Shown here: positions 54,733 to 61,848 of the stretch, piece after piece
How positions within the stretch are numbered: the stretch's first letter is position 1
Layout of the letters: every line of letters starts with the position of its first letter
From: Dermacoccus nishinomiyaensis
GTDB lineage: Bacteria; Actinomycetota; Actinomycetes; Actinomycetales; Dermatophilaceae
Assembly: GCF_900447535.1 (NCBI RefSeq)
Contig: NZ_UFXX01000002.1
Location: 310,001-374,000 of the forward strand
Length of the DNA: 64,000 nt
Reading direction: 5' to 3'
Translations under genes and position numbers: made by a program
Notes under the pieces: generated by a model
The model's database searches: none
Told to the model about the DNA's origin: nothing
The model's input: the letters and a program-made list of their open reading frames with translations, nothing else

Positions 54733-56457
54733 GTGACCATTCTCGATGTTGTGCGCATCGCGCGCTCCAACCTCAAACTTCTGCTCGGCTGCCTGCTCGC
54801 GGGCATGCTCCTCGCGGCCGGCTACACGCTGACGCGTCCTGTCACCTACGAGACGAGCGCCACCGCACAGGTGGCGGCGGGCTCGTCCGACAACGCCGTC
54901 AACGCTCAGATGTCGAACATGCTGGCCTCCGGCCGCGCGTCGTACTACGCGCAGGTCGCGGGCAGCCAGTCGGTGAGCGAACGTATCGTCAAGGCCTCCA
55001 ACGGCCAGCTGAGCGCCGGCGACTTCAGCATAGCGGGCGCGAGCTCGGAGGGCAGCGGTCTCATCCAGCTCGCCGCCTCGTCCAGCTCGGCGCAGAAGGC
55101 CCAGATCGCCGCGAACCTGGCGGCGAACGCCGTCAACGACGAGATCAAGCGCCGCGAGACGCTCGGCACCACCACGCACTCGACGATCTACCAGGTGCTG
55201 CCGCTGCAGAACGCCTCGAAGCCGTCCGTACCGAGTTCGCCGAAGTGGCCCATCAACCTGGCGATCGGCGCGGCCGTCGGTCTGCTCGCAGGCCTCGTCA
55301 TCGTCGTGCTGCGCAAGCAGCTCGACTCGCGCATCCGCTACACGAACGAGCTGGAGACGATCACGAACGCGGGTGTGCTCGGCGTCATCCCGAAGGCGAA
55401 GAACCTCGCGACGCCGAGCCGCGGCGGGCTCGGCTCGCTCGGCAACACCTCCGAGGCGTTCCGCATGCTGCGCACCAACCTGCGCTACGTCTCCGCCGAC
55501 AAGCCGCCGCGCTCACTCGTCATCACCTCGGCCGCGCAGGGTGAGGGCAAGTCCACCGTCGCCGCGAACCTCGCGCGCGTGCTCGCCGCGGCCGGCCAGC
55601 CCGTCGCCCTCGTCGACACCGACCTGCGTCGCCCCGTCGTCCACGAGACGTTCGACGTCGACAACAGCGTCGGCCTCACCGAGGTCCTGACGGGCCAGGC
55701 GACGCTCAACGACGTCCTGCAGAAGGGCGATCACAAGAACCTCGTCCTCATCACCTCCGGCCGCATCCCGCCGAACCCGTCGGAGCTTCTCGGTTCGCGC
55801 CGCATGACGGCCGTCATCGAGGCGCTGCAGGAGCGCTACTTCGTCATCCTCGACGCGCCGCCGCTGCTGCCCGTCACCGACAGTGGCCTGCTCGCCGTCG
55901 CCGCCGACGGCGCCGCGGTCGTCTACCACTACGGCAAGACGCACCGTGAGCAGATCGCCCTGTGCACGAAGATCCTCGACCAGGTCGGCGCCGTGTACTT
56001 CGGTTCGGTGCTCAACATGACGCCCGAGAAGGAGATGGGCGCCGCGATCTACGGCTACGGCGCCGGCAACTACGGCGCTCTGGGCTCGGGTTATGGCTAC
56101 GGTTACGGCCAGACCGACGAGGCCGCCGAGCCGGACGCCCCGACGCCCGCGCCGTCGACGTCGGGTCTGCTCGTCGACGGGCCGGTCGGTGCAGGCGCCG
56201 AGCGTCGTCTCGAGCAGCGCAACGCCCCGACCTCGTCGTCGTCCGCGCCGGCCACGGCCACCTCCGGCAGTGGCGTCACACCGTCGACGAGCGCGGGGGA
56301 TTCCTCGACCGACTTGCCCCAGAACGGGGCGCACGTCGCCGGACGCGACGCGGCGGGCCATGTCGGTGCGAACGACGCCGGCGCGCCAGACACCGAATGG
56401 CAGCCGAACGCTCAGCCGCCGAGCCGCCGTTCGCTGCGGCACAAGCGTCGCGACTGA
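54733..56457 (+). CDS. Polysaccharide co-polymerase: Wzz domain fused to bacterial tyrosine kinase
   Basis: 574 residues controlling polymer length and export. Residues 1-~195: Wzz domain with helices LLGCLLAGMLLAAGYTL and WPINLAIGAAVGLLAGLVIVVL enclosing an extracytoplasmic segment. Then the BY-kinase: Walker A SAAQGEGKSTVAANLARVL, A' VALVDTDLRRP, B FVILDAPPLLPVTDS. Gly/Tyr cluster YGYGAGNYGALGSGYGYGYG is the likely autophosphorylation tail, followed by ~100 disordered Ser/Pro/Ala residues. The GTG at 54733 is chosen with AGGAG 6 nt upstream. Confidence 0.9.
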   Translation: MTILDVVRIARSNLKLLLGCLLAGMLLAAGYTLTRPVTYETSATAQVAAGSSDNAVNAQMSNMLASGRASYYAQVAGSQSVSERIVKASNGQLSAGDFSIAGASSEGSGLIQLAASSSSAQKAQIAANLAANAVNDEIKRRETLGTTTHSTIYQVLPLQNASKPSVPSSPKWPINLAIGAAVGLLAGLVIVVLRKQLDSRIRYTNELETITNAGVLGVIPKAKNLATPSRGGLGSLGNTSEAFRMLRTNLRYVSADKPPRSLVITSAAQGEGKSTVAANLARVLAAAGQPVALVDTDLRRPVVHETFDVDNSVGLTEVLTGQATLNDVLQKGDHKNLVLITSGRIPPNPSELLGSRRMTAVIEALQERYFVILDAPPLLPVTDSGLLAVAADGAAVVYHYGKTHREQIALCTKILDQVGAVYFGSVLNMTPEKEMGAAIYGYGAGNYGALGSGYGYGYGQTDEAAEPDAPTPAPSTSGLLVDGPVGAGAERRLEQRNAPTSSSSAPATATSGSGVTPSTSAGDSSTDLPQNGAHVAGRDAAGHVGANDAGAPDTEWQPNAQPPSRRSLRHKRRD

Positions 56458-56468
56458 CCGCGCGGTCT

Positions 56469-56524
56469 GCGACATGACATCGGCCTCACCTCGAACGTTC
56501 GAGGTGAGGCCGATGTCATGTCGC
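56469..56524. terminator. 56-bp perfect palindrome, bidirectional terminator
   Basis: 28-nt arms with no spacer (centre between 56496 and 56497, CGAAC|GTTCG). It starts 12 bp after the kinase stop and lies before the 3' end of the convergent glycosyltransferase gene. Confidence 0.75.
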
Positions 56525-56556
56525 GAAGCGCGAGGGTCGGGCCGGAACGCGCGCCC

Positions 56557-57744
56557 TCAGAGGGCGGCGACGGCGTCGCATAGCGCGCGGACGAAGTTCT
56601 CCTCGCTGAAGGTCTGAGCGTGCTCTCGGATGGCTCGCTCATCCCAGTCGCGGGTCCGCAGCTCGTCGAGCGCGCGGGAGATCTGCTCAAGGGTCGAGGC
56701 GTCGAAGAAGACGCCGTTGAGGCCGTCGATGACGGTGTCGAGGTAGCCGCCGGCGTGCAGCGCGGCGACCGGTTTGCCGAACGCGCCGCCCTCGAGGGGT
56801 GTGAGGCCGAAGTCCTCGTACGACGCGGCGACGAGACCCGCAGCGCCCGCATAGGCCCAGCGCAGTTCCTCGTCGCTGATACCGGAGACGATCTCGACGT
56901 TGTCGGGGCGGCTCGCCCTCAGTTGGTCGGCCAGCGGCCCGGCGCCGACGACGAGCAACTTCTCGGGCCGCCCCCTCATCGCGTCGATGACGGCGTCGAC
57001 GTTCTTGTAGGGCATGAGGCGTGAGACGACGAGGAAGTACGGCGACTCACCCCAGTGCGCGACCGCGCGGATGGGCGTGCGCTCCCCCGCGTCGTCGACC
57101 CCGAACGGCGGCGGCATGACGGCGACGTCGTAGCCGTACGCGCGCTTGATGCGCGCGGCGATGACGTTGGCGTTGGCGACGTAGACGTCGGCCGTCGCGG
57201 CGGCCTTCGCGTCCCAGGCGAGCAGGGGGCGCTTGAGCACCTCGAGGACGGCGCCCTTGAGGCTGCGGCGACCGTCAGCGCCGAGGTAGTCGTCGCTCGC
57301 GTAGAGCCAGCGCGCCGGCGAGTGGCAGTAGACGAACTTCCTGCCCTTCGTCGGGAAGCCGTGCGCCCACCCGCTGGAGCTCGCGACGACGACGTCGGCG
57401 TCGATCGTCATGCGGTTCGAGGCCCACGCGAGCAGGGGTAGCGCGAGGCGATGGTGGCGGCGTAGCACCCCGATGCGGTTGAGCGGGGAGACGATGATGG
57501 TCTTGTCCGCGAACTCGGGGAAGGTCGTCGACGGGTTGTACAGCGTCGTGTGGATCGGCGCGTCCGGAAACGCGCGCGACATCGCGAGCACGACGCGTTC
57601 GGCGCCGCCGCGCTGGGTGATGTAGTCGTGCGCGATGGCGACGCGGGGCCTGCTCACCCCGACAGATGCCGGACGCGAGCGGGCCGGGACCGGACCGGTC
57701 GTGGCCTCCTGGGGTGAAACGCCGTTCGAGCGCGCGTCGGTCAT
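56557..57744 (-). CDS. GT4-family glycosyltransferase
   Basis: 395 residues, GT-B fold. PRVAIAHDYITQRGGAERVVLAMSRAFPDAPIHTTLY is the N-terminal acceptor-side motif; KGRKFVYCHSPARWLYA, YFLVVSRLMPYKNVDAVIDAM, VVGAGPLADQLRASRPDNVEIVSGISDEELRWAYAGAAGLVAASYEDFGLTPLEGGAFGKPVAALHAGG form the donor site with EDFGLTPLE. Adds one sugar of the surface glycan; donor unknown. ATG 57744 used since the next gene ends at 57747. First 30 residues are low complexity. Confidence 0.88.
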   Translation of the reverse strand: MTDARSNGVSPQEATTGPVPARSRPASVGVSRPRVAIAHDYITQRGGAERVVLAMSRAFPDAPIHTTLYNPSTTFPEFADKTIIVSPLNRIGVLRRHHRLALPLLAWASNRMTIDADVVVASSSGWAHGFPTKGRKFVYCHSPARWLYASDDYLGADGRRSLKGAVLEVLKRPLLAWDAKAAATADVYVANANVIAARIKRAYGYDVAVMPPPFGVDDAGERTPIRAVAHWGESPYFLVVSRLMPYKNVDAVIDAMRGRPEKLLVVGAGPLADQLRASRPDNVEIVSGISDEELRWAYAGAAGLVAASYEDFGLTPLEGGAFGKPVAALHAGGYLDTVIDGLNGVFFDASTLEQISRALDELRTRDWDERAIREHAQTFSEENFVRALCDAVAAL

Positions 57745-57746
57745 CG

Positions 57747-58787
57747 TCAGGCTCCTTCGACGGCGCGGGCGAGGGCGGCGGCGGGTTCTTCGTCGGGCAT
57801 GGGCCAGGGCGGGGTCGGTTCGCTCCCCCACTCCGCGAGGCGGTAGCGGCGCCAGAAGTCGCGCACCCACGCAGGCGGATCGGTGGCCGTCACCCAGGCG
57901 GGCAGCCCACGCATCGCGGCTTCGAGCGTGCCCGTCGAGAAGATGGAGACGACGGGGCGTCCCAGCTCCGCAAGAGGGCTCGACGTCGAGTCGAACGTGA
58001 TGCCTCCACGTCGCATGACGGTGTGCAGCGCGCGTGAGACGGCGTCGTTCTCGTTGGGGTGGGGGCGGTAATCCATGCCGCCGCCCCCCTGGCCGCGACA
58101 CGCCGACCAATACGTGCGCAGGGCCTGCGCCCGCGTCAGTTCGGTGCCGTGAAGCTGCCCCAGCATGACCGGCCGCTCGTTCGTCACCTCGGCACGGGGC
58201 ATCCGGCTGACCTCCCACAGCATCTGCGACCCGACGACGTCGACGCTGACGTCCAGGCGCCCGGCCCACCAGTACTCGGCGTCGTCGTCCGACCACGCGA
58301 GGACGTGCGCGCCCCGCGACGCGGGGGGCGAGGCGGGCGTCAGCAGGCCGTGCTGGACGAGGTGGAACGGCACGTCGCGACGCGCGGCCCACGCCTCGAC
58401 GGGCGCGGACAGGCCGAGGTAGGCCCCGAGCGACAGCACCGAGGTGATCGAGGGCGCGAGCTGCTGCGTGCCGGTGTGGGCCGTCGGGGTGAGCCCGGGC
58501 ATGACGTCGTCGACGTCGTGGCCGGCGGGCGTGAGCACGGCCGTCGTGCGGGGCGACAGGTGACGCAGGGGCGCGACGATCGCCTGGCGGCAGCTCGGCG
58601 TGAACTTCTCGATGATGACGAGCGTGCGCGGTTCGTCCGCGGGCAGGTGCAGCACAGCCTGCTCAGGCGCGGCGGGCCGTGCGCGGTGCTTGAGGCCCCG
58701 AGCCGTGTTCATGACACGGCGTCGACCCCGTTCCCACTGCTGCCACTGCTCGAGGTCGGGCAGAAGGCCGGCGCCCCGTACACTCAT
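57747..58787 (-). CDS. GT-B-like protein, candidate nonulosonate (sialyl) transferase
   Basis: 346 residues, not firmly recognised. The C-terminal half has YRPHPNENDAVS followed by FDSTSSPLAELGRPVVSIFSTGTLEAAMRGLP: an HP motif plus a downstream Ser/Thr-rich donor loop, as in bacterial polysialyl- and capsule-type transferases of the CMP-sugar GT-B group. The N-terminal half has RTLVIIEKFTPSCRQAIVAPLRHL. Next to CMP-nonulosonate synthetase and NeuB-type genes it is the best candidate to attach the acidic sugar; inference. It and the GT4 gene are separated by 2 bp, so operonic. Confidence 0.6.
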   Translation of the reverse strand: MSVRGAGLLPDLEQWQQWERGRRRVMNTARGLKHRARPAAPEQAVLHLPADEPRTLVIIEKFTPSCRQAIVAPLRHLSPRTTAVLTPAGHDVDDVMPGLTPTAHTGTQQLAPSITSVLSLGAYLGLSAPVEAWAARRDVPFHLVQHGLLTPASPPASRGAHVLAWSDDDAEYWWAGRLDVSVDVVGSQMLWEVSRMPRAEVTNERPVMLGQLHGTELTRAQALRTYWSACRGQGGGGMDYRPHPNENDAVSRALHTVMRRGGITFDSTSSPLAELGRPVVSIFSTGTLEAAMRGLPAWVTATDPPAWVRDFWRRYRLAEWGSEPTPPWPMPDEEPAAALARAVEGA

Positions 58788-58906
58788 CGTCGGTTCCGTT
58801 CCGTCGTCGTGAGCGCGGCCCGTTCTCCCCCGGGTCGGCGCGATGGGCGCGCTCTGCTGCGGCCGACGTGCGCACGGCTGACCCTCCGTGCGCGATGATG
58901 GTCGTC

Positions 58907-59932
58907 ATGACGAGCCTCGCCCAGAAGCCAACGCTATCGGAGCTGCTGTCCTCCCGCGAGATCCTGCTGCTGTCACCGCACATGGATGATGCGATGCTCA
59001 GCGCCTCGTCGGTGGCGCTCGATCACCCGTGCGAGGTGTGGACGGTCTTCACGGGTGCGCCGCGACCGCCTCAGACGACGTCCTGGGACCTCGGCTGCGG
59101 GTTCGCGGATTCGGACGCGACGATCGCCGCTCGCAAGGACGAGGACGCACGCGCCTTCGCCGGGACGCCGGCCCGGACCCGTCACCTCGACGCTCTCGAA
59201 GGCGCCTATGCGACGCGTGAGCAGCACCGCGCCGCACTGCCCGGCATCGAGGCCGAGATCGACGCGTGGATGACGGCGCATCCCGACGGCGTCGTCATCA
59301 CCCCCGCCTGTGCGGGGCTGCACATGCCGCCGCCCGTGTGGCAGCCCGCCCTCGACGCGGCGAAGCGCGTCAAGAACGCCGTCGCGGCGCGGCGCGGCGC
59401 GGCCTTGTCGGCGACGCCGTCGAACGACGAACCGCTCCGCGAGCGCGAGGCGCCCGCGGGCGAGCCGGCTGAAGCCCCCTCTGCCGTACCCGGCTCTGCC
59501 GGCCTCCTGGCGAGCGTCAAGGGCGGTGTGCGGTCTGCGGCGCAGCGGCTCCTGCACGAGGAGCATCTGCGTCGGCGGCGCCGCACGATGGGTGAGGACG
59601 GTCTCGCAGCGAACCCTGATCACCTGGCGCTGCGCGATCTGACGTTGCGTGTCGCGGCCCGCCACCCGGGTGTGCAGCTCGTGCTGTTCGAGGATCTGCC
59701 CTACCTGTGGCACGCGCGCGGCGACGACGAGGTGGCGCGGCTCGAGCGTTCGAGTGGCGTGGGCGCGACCCGCGTCACCGTGCCCGTCGACGTCGAGCGC
59801 AAGCACGCCCACCTGCGTCACTACGCCTCGCAGCTGCCGGTTCTCGATCAGCGCGGGCGTCTGCTCGAGGCGGCGAACCTGCCGGATCACGAGGTGTTCT
59901 GGCTGGTGTCGACCCTCCCGGACGCGAACTGA
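58907..59932 (+). CDS. PIG-L/LmbE family deacetylase
   Basis: 341 residues. The Zn site reads LLSPHMDDAMLSA, the family H-x-D-D pattern with Ala instead of the usual Glu; later HLRHYASQL-type His supports the fold. Other family segments: VWTVFTGAPRP, RKDEDARAF, THLDALEG-like RHLDALEGAY, VVITPACAGLH. An Ala/Pro/Glu-rich insert occupies about residues 165-215. Such enzymes de-N-acetylate amino sugars on precursors. Start among ATGs at 58895, 58898 and 58907; the last is used. Possibly modifies the glycan made by neighbours. Confidence 0.8.
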   Translation: MTSLAQKPTLSELLSSREILLLSPHMDDAMLSASSVALDHPCEVWTVFTGAPRPPQTTSWDLGCGFADSDATIAARKDEDARAFAGTPARTRHLDALEGAYATREQHRAALPGIEAEIDAWMTAHPDGVVITPACAGLHMPPPVWQPALDAAKRVKNAVAARRGAALSATPSNDEPLREREAPAGEPAEAPSAVPGSAGLLASVKGGVRSAAQRLLHEEHLRRRRRTMGEDGLAANPDHLALRDLTLRVAARHPGVQLVLFEDLPYLWHARGDDEVARLERSSGVGATRVTVPVDVERKHAHLRHYASQLPVLDQRGRLLEAANLPDHEVFWLVSTLPDAN

Positions 59933-59945
59933 TGAAGGCAGGCGG

Positions 59946-60890
59946 TCAGGTCAGCCCGATGCCCGTGCGGCGCTCGATGGGTTCGCGGCGCACCTTGTAG
60001 CGCACGAATCCCCGCGCCTGGCCGGCTCGGAGTCCGGCGCGTGCCGCGAGTCCGATCAGGTCGCGTTGCTCGGCGGGACGCAGCGCCATGCGGGCGGCCG
60101 CGCCGGGGAGCTTCGCCATGTCCACGTACCAGCGCGGCGCATGCAGATGCGGCGAGGTCGCCCACAGGTCGTGCGCGGAGCAGAGTTTCATGTGCATGAG
60201 ACCGGCGTCGTAGGCCCGCCGGAACGCGGCGCTGGTCGTGGCACGTCGCCGCTCGGCCAGGGTCATCCCCCAGCTCTTGCCGAGGGTGTAGCCGGCCGCG
60301 ACGAGACGTAGCGCGAAGTCGTTGTCCTCCACACCCGGGAAGAAGGCTTGATCCCAGCCGTCGAGGGCCCGCACGGCGTCCTTGCTGAAGGCGCAGGCCC
60401 CGCCCATCATGATCGGGTAGCCGGGGTTGAGGTCCACCGCGGAGAAGTCGAGTGCCCCGTATGGATCGGCGCCCGGTCCGAGCACCTCCCAGACATGATC
60501 GAGGCCCTCGGTGAACTCGGCCGCGTCGATCATCGTCACGGCGCCCGTGACGAAGTCGGCCTGCGTCAGCCCCTCGTACGCCGCGCGCACGAACGTCGGA
60601 CCGGCGGCGTCGTCGGCGTCGCACAGGACGGCCAGTTCGGCGGCGGCCTCGCGCACCCCGACGTTCCTGGCCACCGAGATGCCCTGGGCCTCCGTCGCCC
60701 GCACGACGCGCAGATTCGCGATGCGGTCGGTGAACTGCTCGACGACCTCGTCCGGTGGCGTCGACGAACGGTTGTCGACGACGAGTACCTCGAAGATCGG
60801 CGGATCGAGCTGACGCGACAGCGCCTCGAGCTGCAGCCCGAGCGTGGCGTTAGCGTCGTAGCACGGAATGATCACACTGATGTCGATCAT
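59946..60890 (-). CDS. GT2-family glycosyltransferase
   Basis: 314 residues, GT-A fold. ISVIIPCYDANATLGLQLEALSRQLD, VLVVDNRSS, GISVARNVGVREAAAELAVLCDADD (the DxD metal motif), MMGGACAFSKDAVRALDGWDQAFFPGVEDNDFALRL with the ED catalytic base. Glycan assembly enzyme; donor unknown. The ATG at 60890 has GGGGGAG 5 nt upstream, ruling out the longer open frame. Confidence 0.9.
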   Translation of the reverse strand: MIDISVIIPCYDANATLGLQLEALSRQLDPPIFEVLVVDNRSSTPPDEVVEQFTDRIANLRVVRATEAQGISVARNVGVREAAAELAVLCDADDAAGPTFVRAAYEGLTQADFVTGAVTMIDAAEFTEGLDHVWEVLGPGADPYGALDFSAVDLNPGYPIMMGGACAFSKDAVRALDGWDQAFFPGVEDNDFALRLVAAGYTLGKSWGMTLAERRRATTSAAFRRAYDAGLMHMKLCSAHDLWATSPHLHAPRWYVDMAKLPGAAARMALRPAEQRDLIGLAARAGLRAGQARGFVRYKVRREPIERRTGIGLT

Positions 60891-60959
60891 GGAACTCCCC
60901 CGTCCTCCCCCGTCGGCCTGCGGCCGCGGCACCCCTTTGGGCGATCATATCGACTCACC

Positions 60960-60965
60960 TAGGCT
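60960..60965 (+). promoter_or_regulatory. -10 element of the cytidylyltransferase gene (leaderless)
   Basis: TAGGCT, 7 nt before the ATG at 60973; TTGGGC 17 bp upstream is a possible -35. Confidence 0.5.
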
Positions 60966-60972
60966 GGACGTC

Positions 60973-61665
60973 ATGTCGAACGCGACGCCCGCCATCATCC
61001 CCGCACGCGGCGGGTCGAAGGGCATCCCCCGCAAAAACCTCAAGCTGCTCGAGGGCAAGCCCCTCATCGTCTGGACGATCGAGCAGGTCCTCGCGACGCG
61101 CGGGCTGACCCCCTACGTCTCGACCGAGGACGCCGAGATCGCCGACGTCGCCCGTGGCGCCGGCGCGCAGGTCATCGAGCGTCCCGACGAGTTGGCGGGT
61201 GACACGACGGCGTCGGAGCCCGTCATCGAGCACGCCATCGAGGTCATCACCGCCGAGGTCGGCCGGCCGGATCAGGTGATGTTCCTGCAGGCCACCTCTC
61301 CCCTGCGGCTGCCCGGCACCCTCGCGCGCTGCCTCGACGAGTTCGCCGTCACGGGCGCCGACTCGATGGTGGGCGTCGTGCCGGCCGAGATCTTCATGTG
61401 GCGTCGCATGCCGCAGGTCGAAGCGCTCTACCCGTACGAGGCGCGCCCCCGCCGTCAGGATCTGACGCCCGATCAGCTGCGCTACCGCGAGACGGGGTCG
61501 TTGTACCTGACGCGCACCGAGATCTACGAGAAGCATCACAACCGCCTCGGCGGCTCGATCGAGTTGTTCGTCATGGATCCGCTCGAAGGAATCGACATCG
61601 ACGCCGAGCACGACTTCACCCTCGCCGAGAGCCTGTGGCGCCGCATGAGCGAACGCGGCGCGTGA
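60973..61665 (+). CDS. CMP-nonulosonate (sialic acid-type) cytidylyltransferase, NeuA-like
   Basis: 230 residues. IIPARGGSKGIPRKNLKLLEGKPLIVWTIEQVL is the acylneuraminate cytidylyltransferase signature (RGGSKGI), followed by VSTEDAEIADVARGAGAQVIERPDELAGDTTAS, FLQATSPLR, YRETGSLYLTRTEIYEKHHNRLGGSIELFVM and DIDAEHDF. It activates a nonulosonic acid with CTP to give a CMP-sugar. The exact acid (Neu5Ac, legionaminic, pseudaminic) is not readable. TAGGCT lies 7 nt before ATG. 183 bp upstream of the NeuB-type gene. Confidence 0.88.
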   Translation: MSNATPAIIPARGGSKGIPRKNLKLLEGKPLIVWTIEQVLATRGLTPYVSTEDAEIADVARGAGAQVIERPDELAGDTTASEPVIEHAIEVITAEVGRPDQVMFLQATSPLRLPGTLARCLDEFAVTGADSMVGVVPAEIFMWRRMPQVEALYPYEARPRRQDLTPDQLRYRETGSLYLTRTEIYEKHHNRLGGSIELFVMDPLEGIDIDAEHDFTLAESLWRRMSERGA

Positions 61666-61848
61666 CGGTTGCCACACGGCCGGTTGGGCGCCCGCAGCCC
61701 AGCGCGCCAGCCACCGCGGCCGGTTATGATGAATCACATCGAGTTGGTTGCCTGGCCTGGTCCGCGCGGGGGTGTGCAGACCGCAGCATCACACGCCGTG
61801 TCACGGCTTGACGACCGTCGGCGTGCGCCGAATGACTTCAGGAGAGTC

